A stretch of 64,000 nucleotides of DNA from Buxus sempervirens (taxonomy: Eukaryota > Streptophyta > Magnoliopsida > Buxales > Buxaceae), in NCBI GenBank assembly GCA_947561395.2, contig OX387183.1:37306901-37370900 (forward strand). Direction: 5' to 3'. The notes under the pieces were generated by a model. The model ran no database searches, was not told where the DNA came from, and saw only the letters and a list, made by a program, of their open reading frames with translations. The position numbers and the translations under genes were made by a program. This document shows, piece by piece, positions 23,201 to 35,100 of this stretch (within the stretch, counting starts at the first letter, position 1; each line of letters begins with the position of its first letter).

Positions 23201-25095
23201 GAAGTAAATGCTATATTCTAAGGGACAGAGAAAATCTAGGAAAATTTGATTCTAGAAGTGATGAAGGAATTTTTCTAGGATATTCTTCTTCTAGTAGAGC
23301 ATACAGAGTTTTTAACTTGAAAAAATCTATTGTAATGGAATCTATTAATGTGTTAATAGATGACGAAGGAACTGACTGTGAACTTTTGCAGGTTGTAGAT
23401 GAAGAGGATGAAATCAGAGATGCTTCCTCAAGCAATGAAGTGGTTCCTCTGACAAAAACTCTCAAAGATCACCCTACTGAGCAAATTGTTGGAAATATTT
23501 CAGATGGTGTAAGAACAAGACATCAAGTACATAATGAGGTAAGATTTTCCTCTTATCTATCTCAATTTGAGCCAAAATCGTATAAAGATGCCTTATTGGA
23601 TGAATTCTGGTTAAATGCTATGCATGAAGAACTAAACCAATTTACTAGAAATAATGTATGGGAATTGGTTGAAAGACCCTCTGATTTGAATGTGATAGGA
23701 ACCAAATGGATTTTTAAGAACAAATCTGATGAGAATGGGATAGTAACCAGAAATAAAGCTAGGCTTGTTGCTCAGGGATACACTCAAGTAGCAGGAATAG
23801 ATTTTGATGAAACCTTTGCTCCTGTAGCTAGGTTAGAATCAATTAGATTACTTTTGTCTATTGCATGCTATTTGAAGTTTAAACTGTTTCAAATGGATGT
23901 TAAGAGTGCATTCTTGAATGGATATCTGAATGAAGAGGTCTATGTAAAGCAACCTAAAGGATTTGAGGACACAAATCATCCTAAATATGTTTATAAACTG
24001 AACAAAGCCTTGTATGGACTCAAACAAGCTCCTAGAGCTTGGTATGAGAGACTCACCTCTTTTTTACTTGAATCTGGTTTTATGAGAGGAAATGTGGATA
24101 ACACTCTCTTTATTCAAAGAGAGTCCAAACATATTTTGATTGCTCAAATCTATGTTGATGACATAGTGTTTGGATCTACTTTTGAAAATCATGCTCACTC
24201 CTTTGCTAACTTAATGAAAAGTGAATTTGAGATGAGTATGATGGGTGAACTGAACTTTTTCTTAGGACTTTAGATTTATCAATCTCAACAAGGGATTTTT
24301 TTCTCTCAAGCAAAATATGCTAGAAATCTAGTCAAAAGATTCAGTTTAACTCATGCAAAACATGCTAGGACTCCTATGAGTATTAGCTTAAAGCTTGGAA
24401 AAGATGAATCTGGTAAGGATATAGACCCTACCTTGTACAGAGGGATGATTGGATGTCTTCTGTACTTAACAGCAAGTAGACCTGATATATGTTTTAGTGT
24501 TGGAGTTTGTGCAAGATATCAGGCCAAGCCTAAAGAATCTCATCTAAATGCTGTAAAAAGGATTATAAAGTATGTTAATGGTACTGTTGATCTGGGAATT
24601 TGGTTTTCCAAAGAAACAAACCCATATCTGACTGGATACACTGATGCTGATTGGGCTGGGTGTATGGATGATAGGAAAAGCACCTCTGGTGGTTGCTTTT
24701 ATATGGGTAATAATCTCATTGCTTGGTTAAGCAAGAAGCAAAACTCAGTTTCTCTGAGTACTGCTGAAGCAGAGTACATTGCTGCTGGAAGCAGTTGTAC
24801 TCAATTAATTTGGATGAAACAAATGCTATCTGATTATGGTTTAGATCAGGACCAAATGATTCTCTTCTGTGACAATCAGAGTGCCATAAATATTTCCAAA
24901 AATCTTGTTCAACACTCAAGGACCAAACATATAGACATCAGGCATCACTTTATAAGAGAGTTAATTGAAGACAAAACTGTTTTGATTGAATATATATCTA
25001 CTGAAAACCCGTTGGCTGACATTTTTACTAAACCTTTAGATCAGAACAGATTTGAAACTCTTAGGAAATCCCTAGGAGTTTGCTCTCAAAACTGA
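20202..25095 (+). pseudogene. Copia 1 gag-pol polyprotein, broken
   Basis: The ATG at 20202 starts a Sirevirus-like gag (NYSYWKARMRAYLKS, later LQRLTTSFETLYMKDDESFDEF), a CCHC knuckle (21084-21125), a lysine/glutamate-rich coiled coil, and a second CCHC knuckle (21864-21905). Protease follows (LDSGCSRHMC, Asp at 22194), then integrase ([25 protein letters not shown]), reverse transcriptase (YVDDI at 24151) and RNase H ([26 protein letters not shown]). Breaks: TGA at 21276-21278; a deletion of about 72 bases relative to copy 2 at 22601, with frameshift, removing part of the integrase zinc-finger region; and TAG at 24271-24273 where copy 2 has CAG. The product would have assembled particles and copied and integrated the element. 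Inactive. Confidence 0.93.
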
Positions 25096-26354
25096 AAATC
25101 AGGTTCTATTTTGAGTTAATTTAGATGTAAAATTATCTACATATCTGTTCAAAATGTTCTTGTGTGTTCTTGATACTGAAATCTTAATTCAGGAAGCTTG
25201 AGTCTATGCATATTGATAGAAATGTTTTATAATCAACTATCATTTTTGTCTTAAACACTTTTGTGCATTGAAGTTTATTGTGTGTTTGAAGCTTGGATTC
25301 TATAGGCTATCACCTTTATGAAAAGAAAAGTTTTGGAAATGGTTGCCATAGAGACTAGAGTGAAAGCCACTGTAATTCTCAAAAAGAAAAAGAGAAAGAA
25401 GGTATATCCTTGGAATGAACAGTAAACTCAGGTTTTTTAAGGGTCAATGCCTTCTACAAAAAGAAAAGAAAAAGAGATCAGAAAAGGCTACCTATCTCTG
25501 ATGTGCGAAAGCCACCAAAATGAAGTTGGGGTATGTCTATACTTTCCAAGTATGATTACAATAAAATAGCCTTCCATATGTATAAAGTGTAAAAGTCAAA
25601 AAAATGTTTTTCACACACTACACAAACATTGACTAATTAATATGCATATGAGCTCAATATCTTGAAGAAAATTTATAGTATGAGAAACCATGAAGGAATT
25701 TTGGTCATAGATATGAATTGTATCACATCTAAATTAACCTTGGTAGGTTCCTTAAGATCGGTTTTGTGAATAAGTACTTCTTGGATTGAATAACTGTTGA
25801 TTATCTGGATGATTTTAGTTTAGTTAAAATCTTAGCTTTGTGTTTAGAAGTATGATTTTTTTCATGAAGAATAGTTCAAACTCCTTTTATAAATTTTTGC
25901 CTTATGATTGTATTTTTGTTTGAGTGTGCATGTGCACCTTCTACGTCGCTAGAAGCATGCTGCTAGCTTCTCATCTATTTCATGCTTTGGCACCTGCCGT
26001 GGTAAGCAACGCTGGATGCATGCTGGCAGCGAAATCTTTTTCCCTATAAAAGGGGGAAATCTGTTTCATTTTTTTACCTCTGTTTTTTTTACTCTCTCTG
26101 CTTTTCACCTCGCTCCTCGCGTCGTGGTCTTACTCTGCCTTCGTCCTTACCCTTCGTCACCTTGTCCACTGTTCAGGTAAATTTTTTTTTACTGTCTTCA
26201 TCTTGCTTCTCTATTCTCTGCTTCCTATTTCAGTGGTCTTCTCTTGTTCTTCTTAGCTAGGGTTTGGTAGATTATTCTACCATTAGGGCTTTATCGTGCA
26301 TTGTTTGTTTCTGTCTGTTTGTTCTTTCTCTTTCATTTTTTTTAAATCTTCACC
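25096..26354 (+). other. Copia 1 region between pol and the third ORF
   Basis: Non-coding and AT-rich to about 25930, then a GC-richer segment with a TATA box and a C/T-rich leader. The corresponding region of copy 2 (37152-38398) is closely similar along its whole length. Confidence 0.8.
26045..26052 (+). promoter_or_regulatory. Internal TATA box ahead of the copia 1 third ORF
   Basis: TATAAAAG stands 303 bases before the ORF start, followed by a pyrimidine-rich leader. Copy 2 has TATAAAAAG at the same place (38097). A leader intron is suggested by CAG|GTAAAT (26176|26177) and TTCTTCTTAG (to 26256). The motifs are visible; promoter activity is inferred. Confidence 0.55.
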
Positions 26355-27643
26355 ATGCCTCTCAAGAGAAAATCGAGGACTGATTCTCCTTCCACATCTT
26401 CTCCTCCTGTGAGGTCTTCTCCTGTTATCTCTTCTCCTCTTGTAAGACCCCCTTCCCCTTCTCATTCCTCTGAACCATTTCTTGGGAATGGTTTCTCTGA
26501 TTTTAATGAGTTCTTCAAGCACTGGCCACTCCTTTTGGAAAGGGCCATTAAGCTTGAATCTTTTTCTGAATCTCCTCTCTACTCATTGTTTTCGGAATAT
26601 GGTTGGAAAAAATTTGCTTTGATCAGTGGTTTTGCCTATCCGGACCTAGTTCGAGAATTTATTCAAACCTCCACCATCTTCATCTTGCCAATCAAGGCTA
26701 TGTCAAAGCCTATATCAGGGGTATCTCTTTCGACTTCTCAAAAGAGCTTATCTCCTCTCTTCTCGAACTGCCCCTTGTTGATTCTCCTTCCTTCAACTTT
26801 CTTGATTCTCATACTGATCCTCCGATGGAGTCTATTATTCCTTCTCTAATTGTTCCGGGTGCTCCTACTTCCATCAAAAACAAGCCCAACTACCTTCCTC
26901 ATGGCTCTCTTCAAGATCTTATCCGGATCTTGAATCTGTTTGTGTGTGCTTCTCTTGTTCCCTCAGATCACCATTCTGAGATTTCTCACTCGAGAGCAAG
27001 ACTTCTTCATGCTCTCTGGAACAGAGACAGTGTCTGTATTCCCTCCATCATCTTCCATCAGATCCTTCAGTCTCGGAATTTAAAATCCAAGACTGCAGCT
27101 CTTCCTTTTGGCATATTCATATCTTACCTGTGCATTCATCAGGGGGTACTCCCTGATCCTGTTGAAATGATCCTTCATCCCAGACCTCCCATTGATTCCT
27201 CCACCTTGACCAGAAGTAAACGAGCCAATCCTTTTCGTTTAGTGTCTTCTGAACCCTCTTCTTCTCAGTTCTCTTTGTCCAGCTCTGATGCTGTGGCAAT
27301 TATGGACAAACTGAATTCCATGCAAGCCTCCCAGGAGGCTTTCAATTCTGAAGTTAGGGCTCACATGCTCATGATGAGCATGTTCAAATCAGAGACCCAA
27401 GAGAAGCTGGAGAAACTGGCAAAGGATGTTGATTTTACCTGTGGTGAGGTACAAAGGGATGTTGCTGCTCAGCAACGAATGCAAAATGAAGCTGATCATT
27501 TTCTGGAAAGCATTCGGAAGACTCAGCTGGAGATGGATCACAAACTCTGCTGGCTGCAATCCAGGTCCCAAGACGCATACAAGCATTACTCAAGGACTTG
27601 GGAACCAAAACCACCTTCCAGAAAGGGGGAGTTTTTTGGATGA
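26355..27643 (+). pseudogene. Copia 1 third ORF (downstream of pol), one frameshift
   Basis: The ATG at 26355 begins a Ser/Pro-rich basic N-terminus (MPLKRKSRTDSPSTSS), then a conserved globular part (FNEFFKHWPLLLERAIKL, GWKKFALISGFAYPDLVREF). Near 26662 one base is missing relative to copy 2, shifting the frame. The other frame carries on with NLHHLHLANQGYVKAYIRG, SFDFSKELISSLLELPL, HSEISHSRARLLHALW and a C-terminal helix likely to form a coiled coil (ETQEKLEKLAKDVDF), ending at 27643. About 430 residues if unbroken. The VREFYSNL...VKAYVRGISFDFS pattern recalls the 'putative plant transposon protein' family (Pfam Transposase_32 type), recognised from memory. Sireviruses commonly carry an extra ORF here, often called env-like. 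I see no signal peptide or membrane segment. Function unknown. Confidence 0.75.
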
Positions 27644-27851
27644 TGCTGCTGTTGGGGTTGATGTTTCTGTTGATGGTTCTGCTGGGTTGTTGATGCTGCT
27701 TGCTTGCTGCTTGCTGCTTGTTATTTTTTTTTCTCTCTATGTGTTGTGTATTTGTTATGTTTCTGAAAGTTGGCTTGTAGAGGAGTTTTCTGTGGGTCTG
27801 TAAGAGAAGTTTTATGTTTGGTTGGTTGGATGTGTATATATTTGTGTATAT

Positions 27852-28005
27852 ATCTGTTGGAACAATGTATACTCTTTTTGAATGAATGAAATTCTGGATT
27901 CTCATATCTGTTGGAACAATGTATTTTGAATGAATGAAATTCTGGATTCTCATATCTGTTGGAACAATGTATATCTTTTTTGAATGAATGAAATTCTGGA
28001 TTCTC
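27852..28005 (+). repeat. Triplicated segment in the copia 1 3' untranslated region
   Basis: ATCTGTTGGAACAATGTAT followed by TGAATGAATGAAATTCTGGA occurs three times (27852, 27906, 27954). Copy 2 has only one diverged version near 43685-43745. Confidence 0.8.
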
Positions 28006-28118
28006 CAAAATCACTGTGTTTCTCCTTATCAGTGTGGTTTTAAAATTCTTAAATAAAAATCAATATTAACTGAGTTTGATATGAAACACTGTTTTAAGGT
28101 TTTTGTCAGGCATTTGCC

Positions 28119-28128
28119 AAGGGGGAGA
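28119..28128 (+). promoter_or_regulatory. Polypurine tract of copia 1
   Basis: AAGGGGGAGA precedes LTR2 (start 28130) by one base. The same tract precedes LTR3. Confidence 0.88.
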
Positions 28129-28129
28129 T

Positions 28130-29359
28130 TGTAAGTGTGAAAACTCACACTCCTTTTATGGCAAATGTTTGACAAATTATGTCTTCTAATAAATCTTCAA
28201 GATGTGCAGATTAAATAATGAAAATTCAGTGAATTTAGTAAAGAAGAAGAAGACGATGTTGCCACACAGCTACCACGCCGCTGGTAGCTCAAGGAAATGG
28301 AAGATTTTCTAAATAGAGTATTTTCTTGTAAAGGCACTTGCGAAGATCAACGCCGCTGCCACTCCGCTGGCAGTGCATAAGTGAATCAGTGCTTTGAAAG
28401 TAAGGCACGTGCACTAGCGTCGTAAGGCGACGCCGACACGCCGCTGGTAGCGCAGAGCAAGATTGAAGATTATATGATCAGCCGTGCACATGCCGCGTTC
28501 TCTCCCGCTAGCAGCTCGCTGGCAGCGCGCCCTTAACTGATTCAACTTGTTCTGAGCGGGACTTGAGTTCGCTTCCAGCCGTCTACCCCGATCGTTCCAC
28601 GACGCCACCAGCGCTCAACGCGATCTGAGATTTATTCTTTAAATAGACGAGTTGTATTCTTTTTGAAGTGACTTTTTTCTTTTGATTAATCTGTTGTGGA
28701 TCTTGAGGTGTTCGAGATTCATTCAATTGATCTTTAGAGAGTCGGTGATCGAGTGAGGGGGAGATTTGAGAGAGATCACCTAGAATTGAAGTTAGAGGAT
28801 TCTTCTTCAGTTCGGAACTTCACTTGATCGTGAGATCTCCTGGATTGGTGATCGATCTTGTTTTGATGCATAGGTGGATTCATATTGCATTGGATCATCT
28901 CAGTGGACTCTGAGGTGATTGTCACGATCTGGATTGATCGTGAATTGCAACTTGTGGATTCAAGCTGTGTTGCAGTTCGTGGATTCGAGTTGTGGATCTG
29001 GATTGATCGTCACTTGCAGCTTGTGGATTCAAGCTGTGTTGCAGTTCATGGATTCGAGCTGTGGATCTGGATAGATCGTCTTTTGCAACTTGTGAATTCA
29101 AGTTGTGCTACAGTTCGTGGATTCGAGCTGTGGATTGCTGTTGAGTAAGTTAAATTGTAAAGGTTAAGTGTGTCTTCCTTTGTAATTGACTTTTATTCAA
29201 TAGTGGAGATTCTAAGGGTTAGTCGCCTCATATAGACTCGAGGTTTTTCCTGGATCTGGATTCAGGTTTCCTCGTATAATCTCTGTGTGTTGTTTCCGCA
29301 TTGTTAAGTTTTTAATTGTTGTAGATCGTGGACCTTTAGAGTAGTCCTCTACTCTTTCA
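28130..29359 (+). mobile_element. Copia LTR2, chimeric middle LTR
   Basis: 1230 bp, TGTAAGTGTG to CTACTCTTTCA. Left of about 28597 it follows LTR1 (for example ATCGTTCCACGACG). Right of 28629 it follows LTR3 (GAGATTT, AGTTGTATTCTTTTTG, and three 69-base subrepeats at 28926, 28995 and 29064). Confidence 0.92.
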
Positions 29360-29361
29360 AT

Positions 29362-32148
29362 TGGTATCTGTGAGACATGGGAAAAAATCACCGGCGTGAT
29401 CATCCCTCCGTCAACACACGGGCTCAACGCAAAAATTGGAGAGTCGCCACCATTCATGATTTTGGGGTGAGAATGGACACCAAAGAGATTAAAAATAAGC
29501 AAAAAGTGAAAAAAGAAGCATTCTAGGATAAAAATAACCCTACTTGAAAATCAAATCCAGAGATGGGTAAGGGGATTAGATTATGAACAGGGGAAGGTGT
29601 TAGGCACCCCCATTCATCCACACAAAGTGGTTGCCAAGTGTATGTTCATGCAAAAAACAAAGTAAGAAAGCTTGCTAAAAATCATGAAAAAACCTTGAAA
29701 AAGGAACAAGTGTATGATATATTCACATGAAGATCCAAATAGATTTTAGATCTTCTCTTATGTCAATATCACATCTGGAGTATTTCAAAAGATGGAAATT
29801 AAAGTAAAAGTGGCCAAAACCAAGTTGAGGCAAATCCGGGAATTTTGGTAAAAAGTAAGGTCCTTTGTCTTGGAATCATTCAAATCCAATTTCAAATTGA
29901 TTCAAACCAACTCTATTTGAAAGATTATGATAAATAAGGAACTCATGCAAAATCTCACGTTAATCCGATAAAAATCCTAGGAGTTATGCTCCTTTGAAGT
30001 TGCTGCTGGGGATTTTTACAAGTGGTAAGTGGGCAACTTTGGAAAATTGTCTAGAAAAATCCACTACCTAGAAATCCGTGAAATTTGGTGTGATTGAAGT
30101 CTGTATGGCCATCTTTCCAGAGAAACTAGCCTCATACAAAAATCCCTTCGGACGTGCCTTGGGTGGTCTCCCGAACAGGCCCTGAAGATCACAGATTTAC
30201 CCAGAAAAATGCAAATGAGCAGTTCTGAGTAAATCGGCCACCAATAATTCAAATGGAATCCAAAAATTATGAAACCAACTGGATTTGAAAATAGACTCAT
30301 AAAGGAGTACTCAGAAACAAAAATCACTCGAATCGGACTTAAAACGAACACATGGCGGTCCGCCGAAGTGACAAGTTCTATATTTGAACCTGAACTGTCC
30401 ACTTAACTTCGACAGAGAGGTGTCAAAAATCCGCTAGATAGAAATTTGTGAAATTTGGTGGACATAAACTAGACAGCCTCACCTTTCCCATGGTTCTAGA
30501 ATCGCCCCAAAATTCATCTGGATGATGAAGTTACGGGCGTCCGAAGTAAGGGTACAGGTGCTGTCAAGCTAAGCCACTTTTGAAGAAATCCAAATCCGAA
30601 AATTGACAAAAAGTGTGTGATTCGTGTGAGATGAATCCAAAACCTTTGAAAAACATTTAAAAACACTCCAGAATTTGATTGAGGCCATTTATTGGAGATT
30701 TATCACAATGAATGTAATAAATCCCCAAATGTGAGCCTATTCACCAAAAAGTGTAATATGTGTGCAAAAGTGAAAAACCAAGCAAGATCAATACAACATG
30801 CATATAGATTCAACAAAATAGGTTCTAGCATAGCCTAGGGTTCCGTTCCATTATCGTTTCCCTCTGTTCTCTTTAAGATAATCAAGGGTACTTTGAATAT
30901 GGAACAGTTTACAATCAATCAAAAGGGCCTTATGCTACATGGGTTCTAGCACTAGGGTCAATCCCCAGTCTCGTTTCTCCTAGATCCGCCTTCACGTTTT
31001 ACGGCTAGGGGAGTCTTGAGATACTTTGAGCCGGGGAAGGATTTCCACACATACAAACAAGGCTTTACACTACAGAAAGGTAGAAGAAGAGATCTAGATC
31101 TAGGAATGTAAAGACAGAAAATAAAAAGAAAAGTTGAGGCTTACCTGAATTCTGGAGGCGATTCCGCAGCGGTTTTCTTCTTCTCTTGGAGTTCTTCTTT
31201 GCGAGAATTCAAAACAAGAGTTGTGTCATTTGCTTGAGGAGGAGGCTCCTATTTATAGGCAAAGGCTAGGGTTAGGGTTGGTGAGAATGGTAGACACAAC
31301 ATAATGTCTATAGCCCACCAACTTTAACCCTAAGGCTATTTCCGAGATTTCTCCTCATTTAATGAGGGATATGATGGTAAAAGTGAAAAACTCTCGGAAA
31401 ACCCTAATTTTGAGCAAAACTTGCGTATCCGGTATATCAGGCCGGATACACAAGGGCCTTAAGGTATCCGGTATATAATACCGGATACACTAAGCACTGC
31501 TTGTATCCGGTATTTGTCACCGGATCCAAAGAAATGTACTTGTATCCGGCCTGAGTTGCCGGATACAAGGAAAAAAGCCTTTTTTCCAAATTTTAACACA
31601 GGCAATACTTATTTACATGTAATATCGTTTAAGTAAATGTCCTCGTATTTTTTAATCTCCATTTACTTAAGATATTACATGTAAATAAGCAAACACCCCC
31701 CCATTTGAATCCATTAAAAATAGTTCCAGACCCAAATTCCCAGTAAATAAAAAGTCAACTTTCCAGTTCTAGGCAAAATTCCGATTTTTCAGGTCTGGAA
31801 AAAAAGGTTCAATATGTTAAAACCAAGGTATTCGCCAAGATTTAAAATCTCAAAAAATTCTTTTATGCAATAACATGGCTAAAAACCTGATTACCGGGAA
31901 AAATTATCTTGAAATCTGGCTTTAAAAAATATTTCATTTTCTGGGGTCAAAAGTCAACAAAATTCAACTGGAAAAAGTTTGACTTTGCACAAACGATTGA
32001 ATTCGGGCCTTTTCCTTTACGGCTTTGGATTCAAATGGGTTAAGTATCTCAAACCCAATGCAAAGAATTGAAAATTCCAATAAAATATTTCTCTCCTTCA
32101 AGATTTATCAAAAATCGTGCAATTTTGGGGTGTCTACAGTATCAGAGC
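29362..32148 (+). promoter_or_regulatory. Primer binding site of copia 2, split by an insertion
   Basis: TGGTATC at 29362-29368 is followed by the family B solo LTR. AGAGC resumes at 32144 after the duplicated GTATC (32139-32143). The tRNA-iMet site is thus interrupted in the middle. Confidence 0.88.
29369..32138 (-). mobile_element. Solo LTR (family B), 2770 bp, minus strand, in the copia 2 primer site
   Basis: It runs from TGTGAGACATGG to GGTGTCTACA, flanked by GTATC at 29364-29368 and 32139-32143. Orientation is minus because TATAAATAG reads on the minus strand (31249-31257), with a leader and a donor-like CAG|GTAAG (31146|31145) below it. Read that way, it starts TGTAGACACCCC like other Tat-type LTRs. 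Palindromic words of the CCGGATACA type cluster at 31425-31566, upstream of the TATA box. Confidence 0.93.
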
Positions 32149-32194
32149 CTATTCACTTTGAATTGCTATACAAAGTGTGATCTAGATCTATAGC

Positions 32195-35100
32195 ATGGAC
32201 TTTGGAAAAGAAGGAGGATCTGCCTCTAGACCTCCATTATTCGAAGGTAACAATTATTCTTACTGGAAAGCAAGAATGAGAGCTTACCTGAAATCTATCG
32301 ATGAGCGTGTCTGGCTCTCGGTATGTAATGGTTATCATCCACCTGAGATCACAACAGAAGGAGGTGTTGTGATGCCTAAACCTCATGATCAGTGGAGTAA
32401 AGCTGAATCTGATCTATGTGGATGGAATAACAAGGCAATGAATGCCTTATTTTGTGCTGTAAGTGTTGAGGAATTCAGGAGAATTTCCTCATGTGAAGTC
32501 GGTAAGGAATCTTGGGACATTCTTGAGGTCACTCATGAAGGAACCTCAGCTGTCAAGCTGTCTAGACTTCAAAGACTTACTACATCTTTCGAAACTCTAT
32601 ACATGAAAGATGATGAGTCTTTTGATGAATTTTATGCTAGACTCTCAGATATTTTTAATTCGAGTTTTAACCTTGGAGAAAAGATCTCTACATCTAAGGT
32701 TGTTAGAAAAATCTTGAGATCTTTGCCTGAAAAATTCAGACCAAAAGTTACTGCCATTCAAGAGGCAAAAGATGTGGATACCATGAGAATTGAAGATCTG
32801 GTAGGATCTTTACAGACTTATGAGCTAGATCTGAATATTCCTAAAAGGAGTAAAGGAATAGCTCTAAAATCTGTAAATAATGAAGAATCAGATAATTCTG
32901 AAGTAGATATGGATGAATTAGTTCTCTTAGCTAAAAAGTTTAAGAGAATGTTTAAAAAGAGACAATCTAATCCTTTATCATCCATGGACAGATCTAATAG
33001 GAGATCTGATAAGAAAATTTCTGATCTAAGAAAGGAGAAGAAATTTTCTCAGAATGATGAAGTTCAATGTTATAAATGTATAGGATTTGGACATGTTGCT
33101 TCTGATTGTCCCTCAAAGGATAAAAAGAAAAAGACAAATTATCAGGTTACTTGAGATGACAGTAATACTGATAATTCTTCACAATCAGATGAGGATATTT
33201 CTGCTAATTTTACTGCTTTCAATTCCTTTTACTCATCTTCTTCTGGTAGTTCAATCTCTGGCATTTCAGGAGATAATAAAGAGACTTTATCAGATGATGA
33301 AGAAGAATTACAAGAAGCCTATAATTAGCTATATAAGGAATTCAATAGAGCTCAGAAGAAAGTCAAGAAACTGAGTAAAAAATTGAAGGAATCAGAAACA
33401 GAGAAAAATAAAGCTCTTGCAGATATAGATTCAATAAACAAGAAGTTACTTGAAAGACATGCCAAAGAAAATTTTCTGGTAACTTCTTTGATTGAAAAAA
33501 CTGAAAAATTAAAAGAAAAGGAAACTCAGATTTCTGCACTTCAAGGTAAAGTTATTGAACTTGAGAAAGTTTCAAATTCAATTAAATCAAATGCTTCAAA
33601 TTTTTCTGCAGGAAATCATCAAATTGATGAGGAATCAACTTCAAAGGAAGTTCCTGAAAGCTCAATTTCTGCTGAAAAGAGAATGAGTGTAAGTAATCAA
33701 AATAAGGAATTTTCACAGAAAAATTCTGCTGGAGAAGTAAGCACAACAGGTAAATCTTCAAAATCTAAAAAATCTAAATCTGTACAGTTTAGAAATACTG
33801 TCAAATCTGGAAATTTTGATTCTTCTGAATATAGATTCATACCTGTGTGCCATCATTGCAATAAAAAGGGTCATATAAGACCAATGTGTCATGTTTTGCA
33901 TGGTTTTCCTAAGGGATATTTTGACAGTAAGAGGAAAGTAAATCAAAGTCAGTCCTTGGATTTATATAACAGGTTTGATTCCTTGATAAAATTGACTGAA
34001 TCATTAAATAAGGAAGTTACAAATCTGTCAAAGAAACTTCCTTCAAAATCTCAAGTTGTTGATGAAGGGACTTCTCAGAAAACACATGAAAAACAGATTT
34101 GGGTTAGAAAAGATTCCTTAGTTGCAAATGTGGTTCATATAGCTTTGAAAGTTCATGATGTCAACATGTGGTACTTGGATAGTGGCTGTTCAAGACATAT
34201 GTGTGGACATAAGTCTATGTTTAGTACCTTTGAAGAATATTTTGGTGGAAGTGTAACATTTGGTGATGGAAGCACTTCTCAAGTCAAAGGTAAAGGAACA
34301 GTAACTGGTCCTAATGGAGTTTGTCTAAAAAATGTTTTATTTGTATCTGGTTTGAAGGCAAACTTAATTAGTATTAGCCAGTTATGTGATTCCAAATTGT
34401 TTGTCAACTTTACCAGAAAAGAATGTAAAATTTTGGATACTTCTGGTAGAACTGTTCTTATAAGTGTAAGAACAAGTAACAATTGTTATGGAATCATTGG
34501 AAACAATGAAAGCTCCTTAAAATCTTCTGTATACAATGAAATTGATTTGTGGCATAAAAGACTTGGTCACATTAACTATAGAGATTTGTCAAAAAATCTC
34601 TAAGTCTGAATTGTTTAGAGGAATTCCCAAGTTTGGGAACAATAAAAAGAAAGGAATGTGTGGTCCTTGCAATCAAGGAAAGCAAATCAAAGCCTCACAC
34701 AAGAAAACCAACATTGTAGGAACCTCTAGACCATTAGAACTGATTCATATGGACTTGATGGGACCTACAAAGACTGAAAGTCTTGGAGGAAAGAGGTATA
34801 TCTTTGTTGCTGTAGATGACTACAGTAAATACACCTGGGTAAATTTTCTAAGAGATAAATCTGAATGTTTTGATTGCTTTAAACAATTGTGCTGTCAAAT
34901 TCAAGTTGAAAAGAACTTGCAAATAGGGAGGATTGTTAGAATAAGATCTGATCATGGGACAGAATTTGAAAATCAGATGTTTTCCAAATTATGTGAAGAA
35001 CAAGGAATTAAACATGAATTTTCTGCTCCTAAGACTCCACAGCAAAATGGAGTTGTGGAAAGGAAAAACAGATTTTTGCAAAAAATGGCTAGAACCATGA

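Noticed and set aside
26355..27643. Retroviral-type envelope gene
   Set aside because: Although in the env-like position of Sireviruses, no signal peptide, furin-type site or membrane segment is visible.
28885..29148. Small protein with three repeats (LQLVDSSC...FELW)
   Set aside because: It is the translation of the 69-base subrepeats in the copia LTR; LTR1 has a different number and period and no matching start context.
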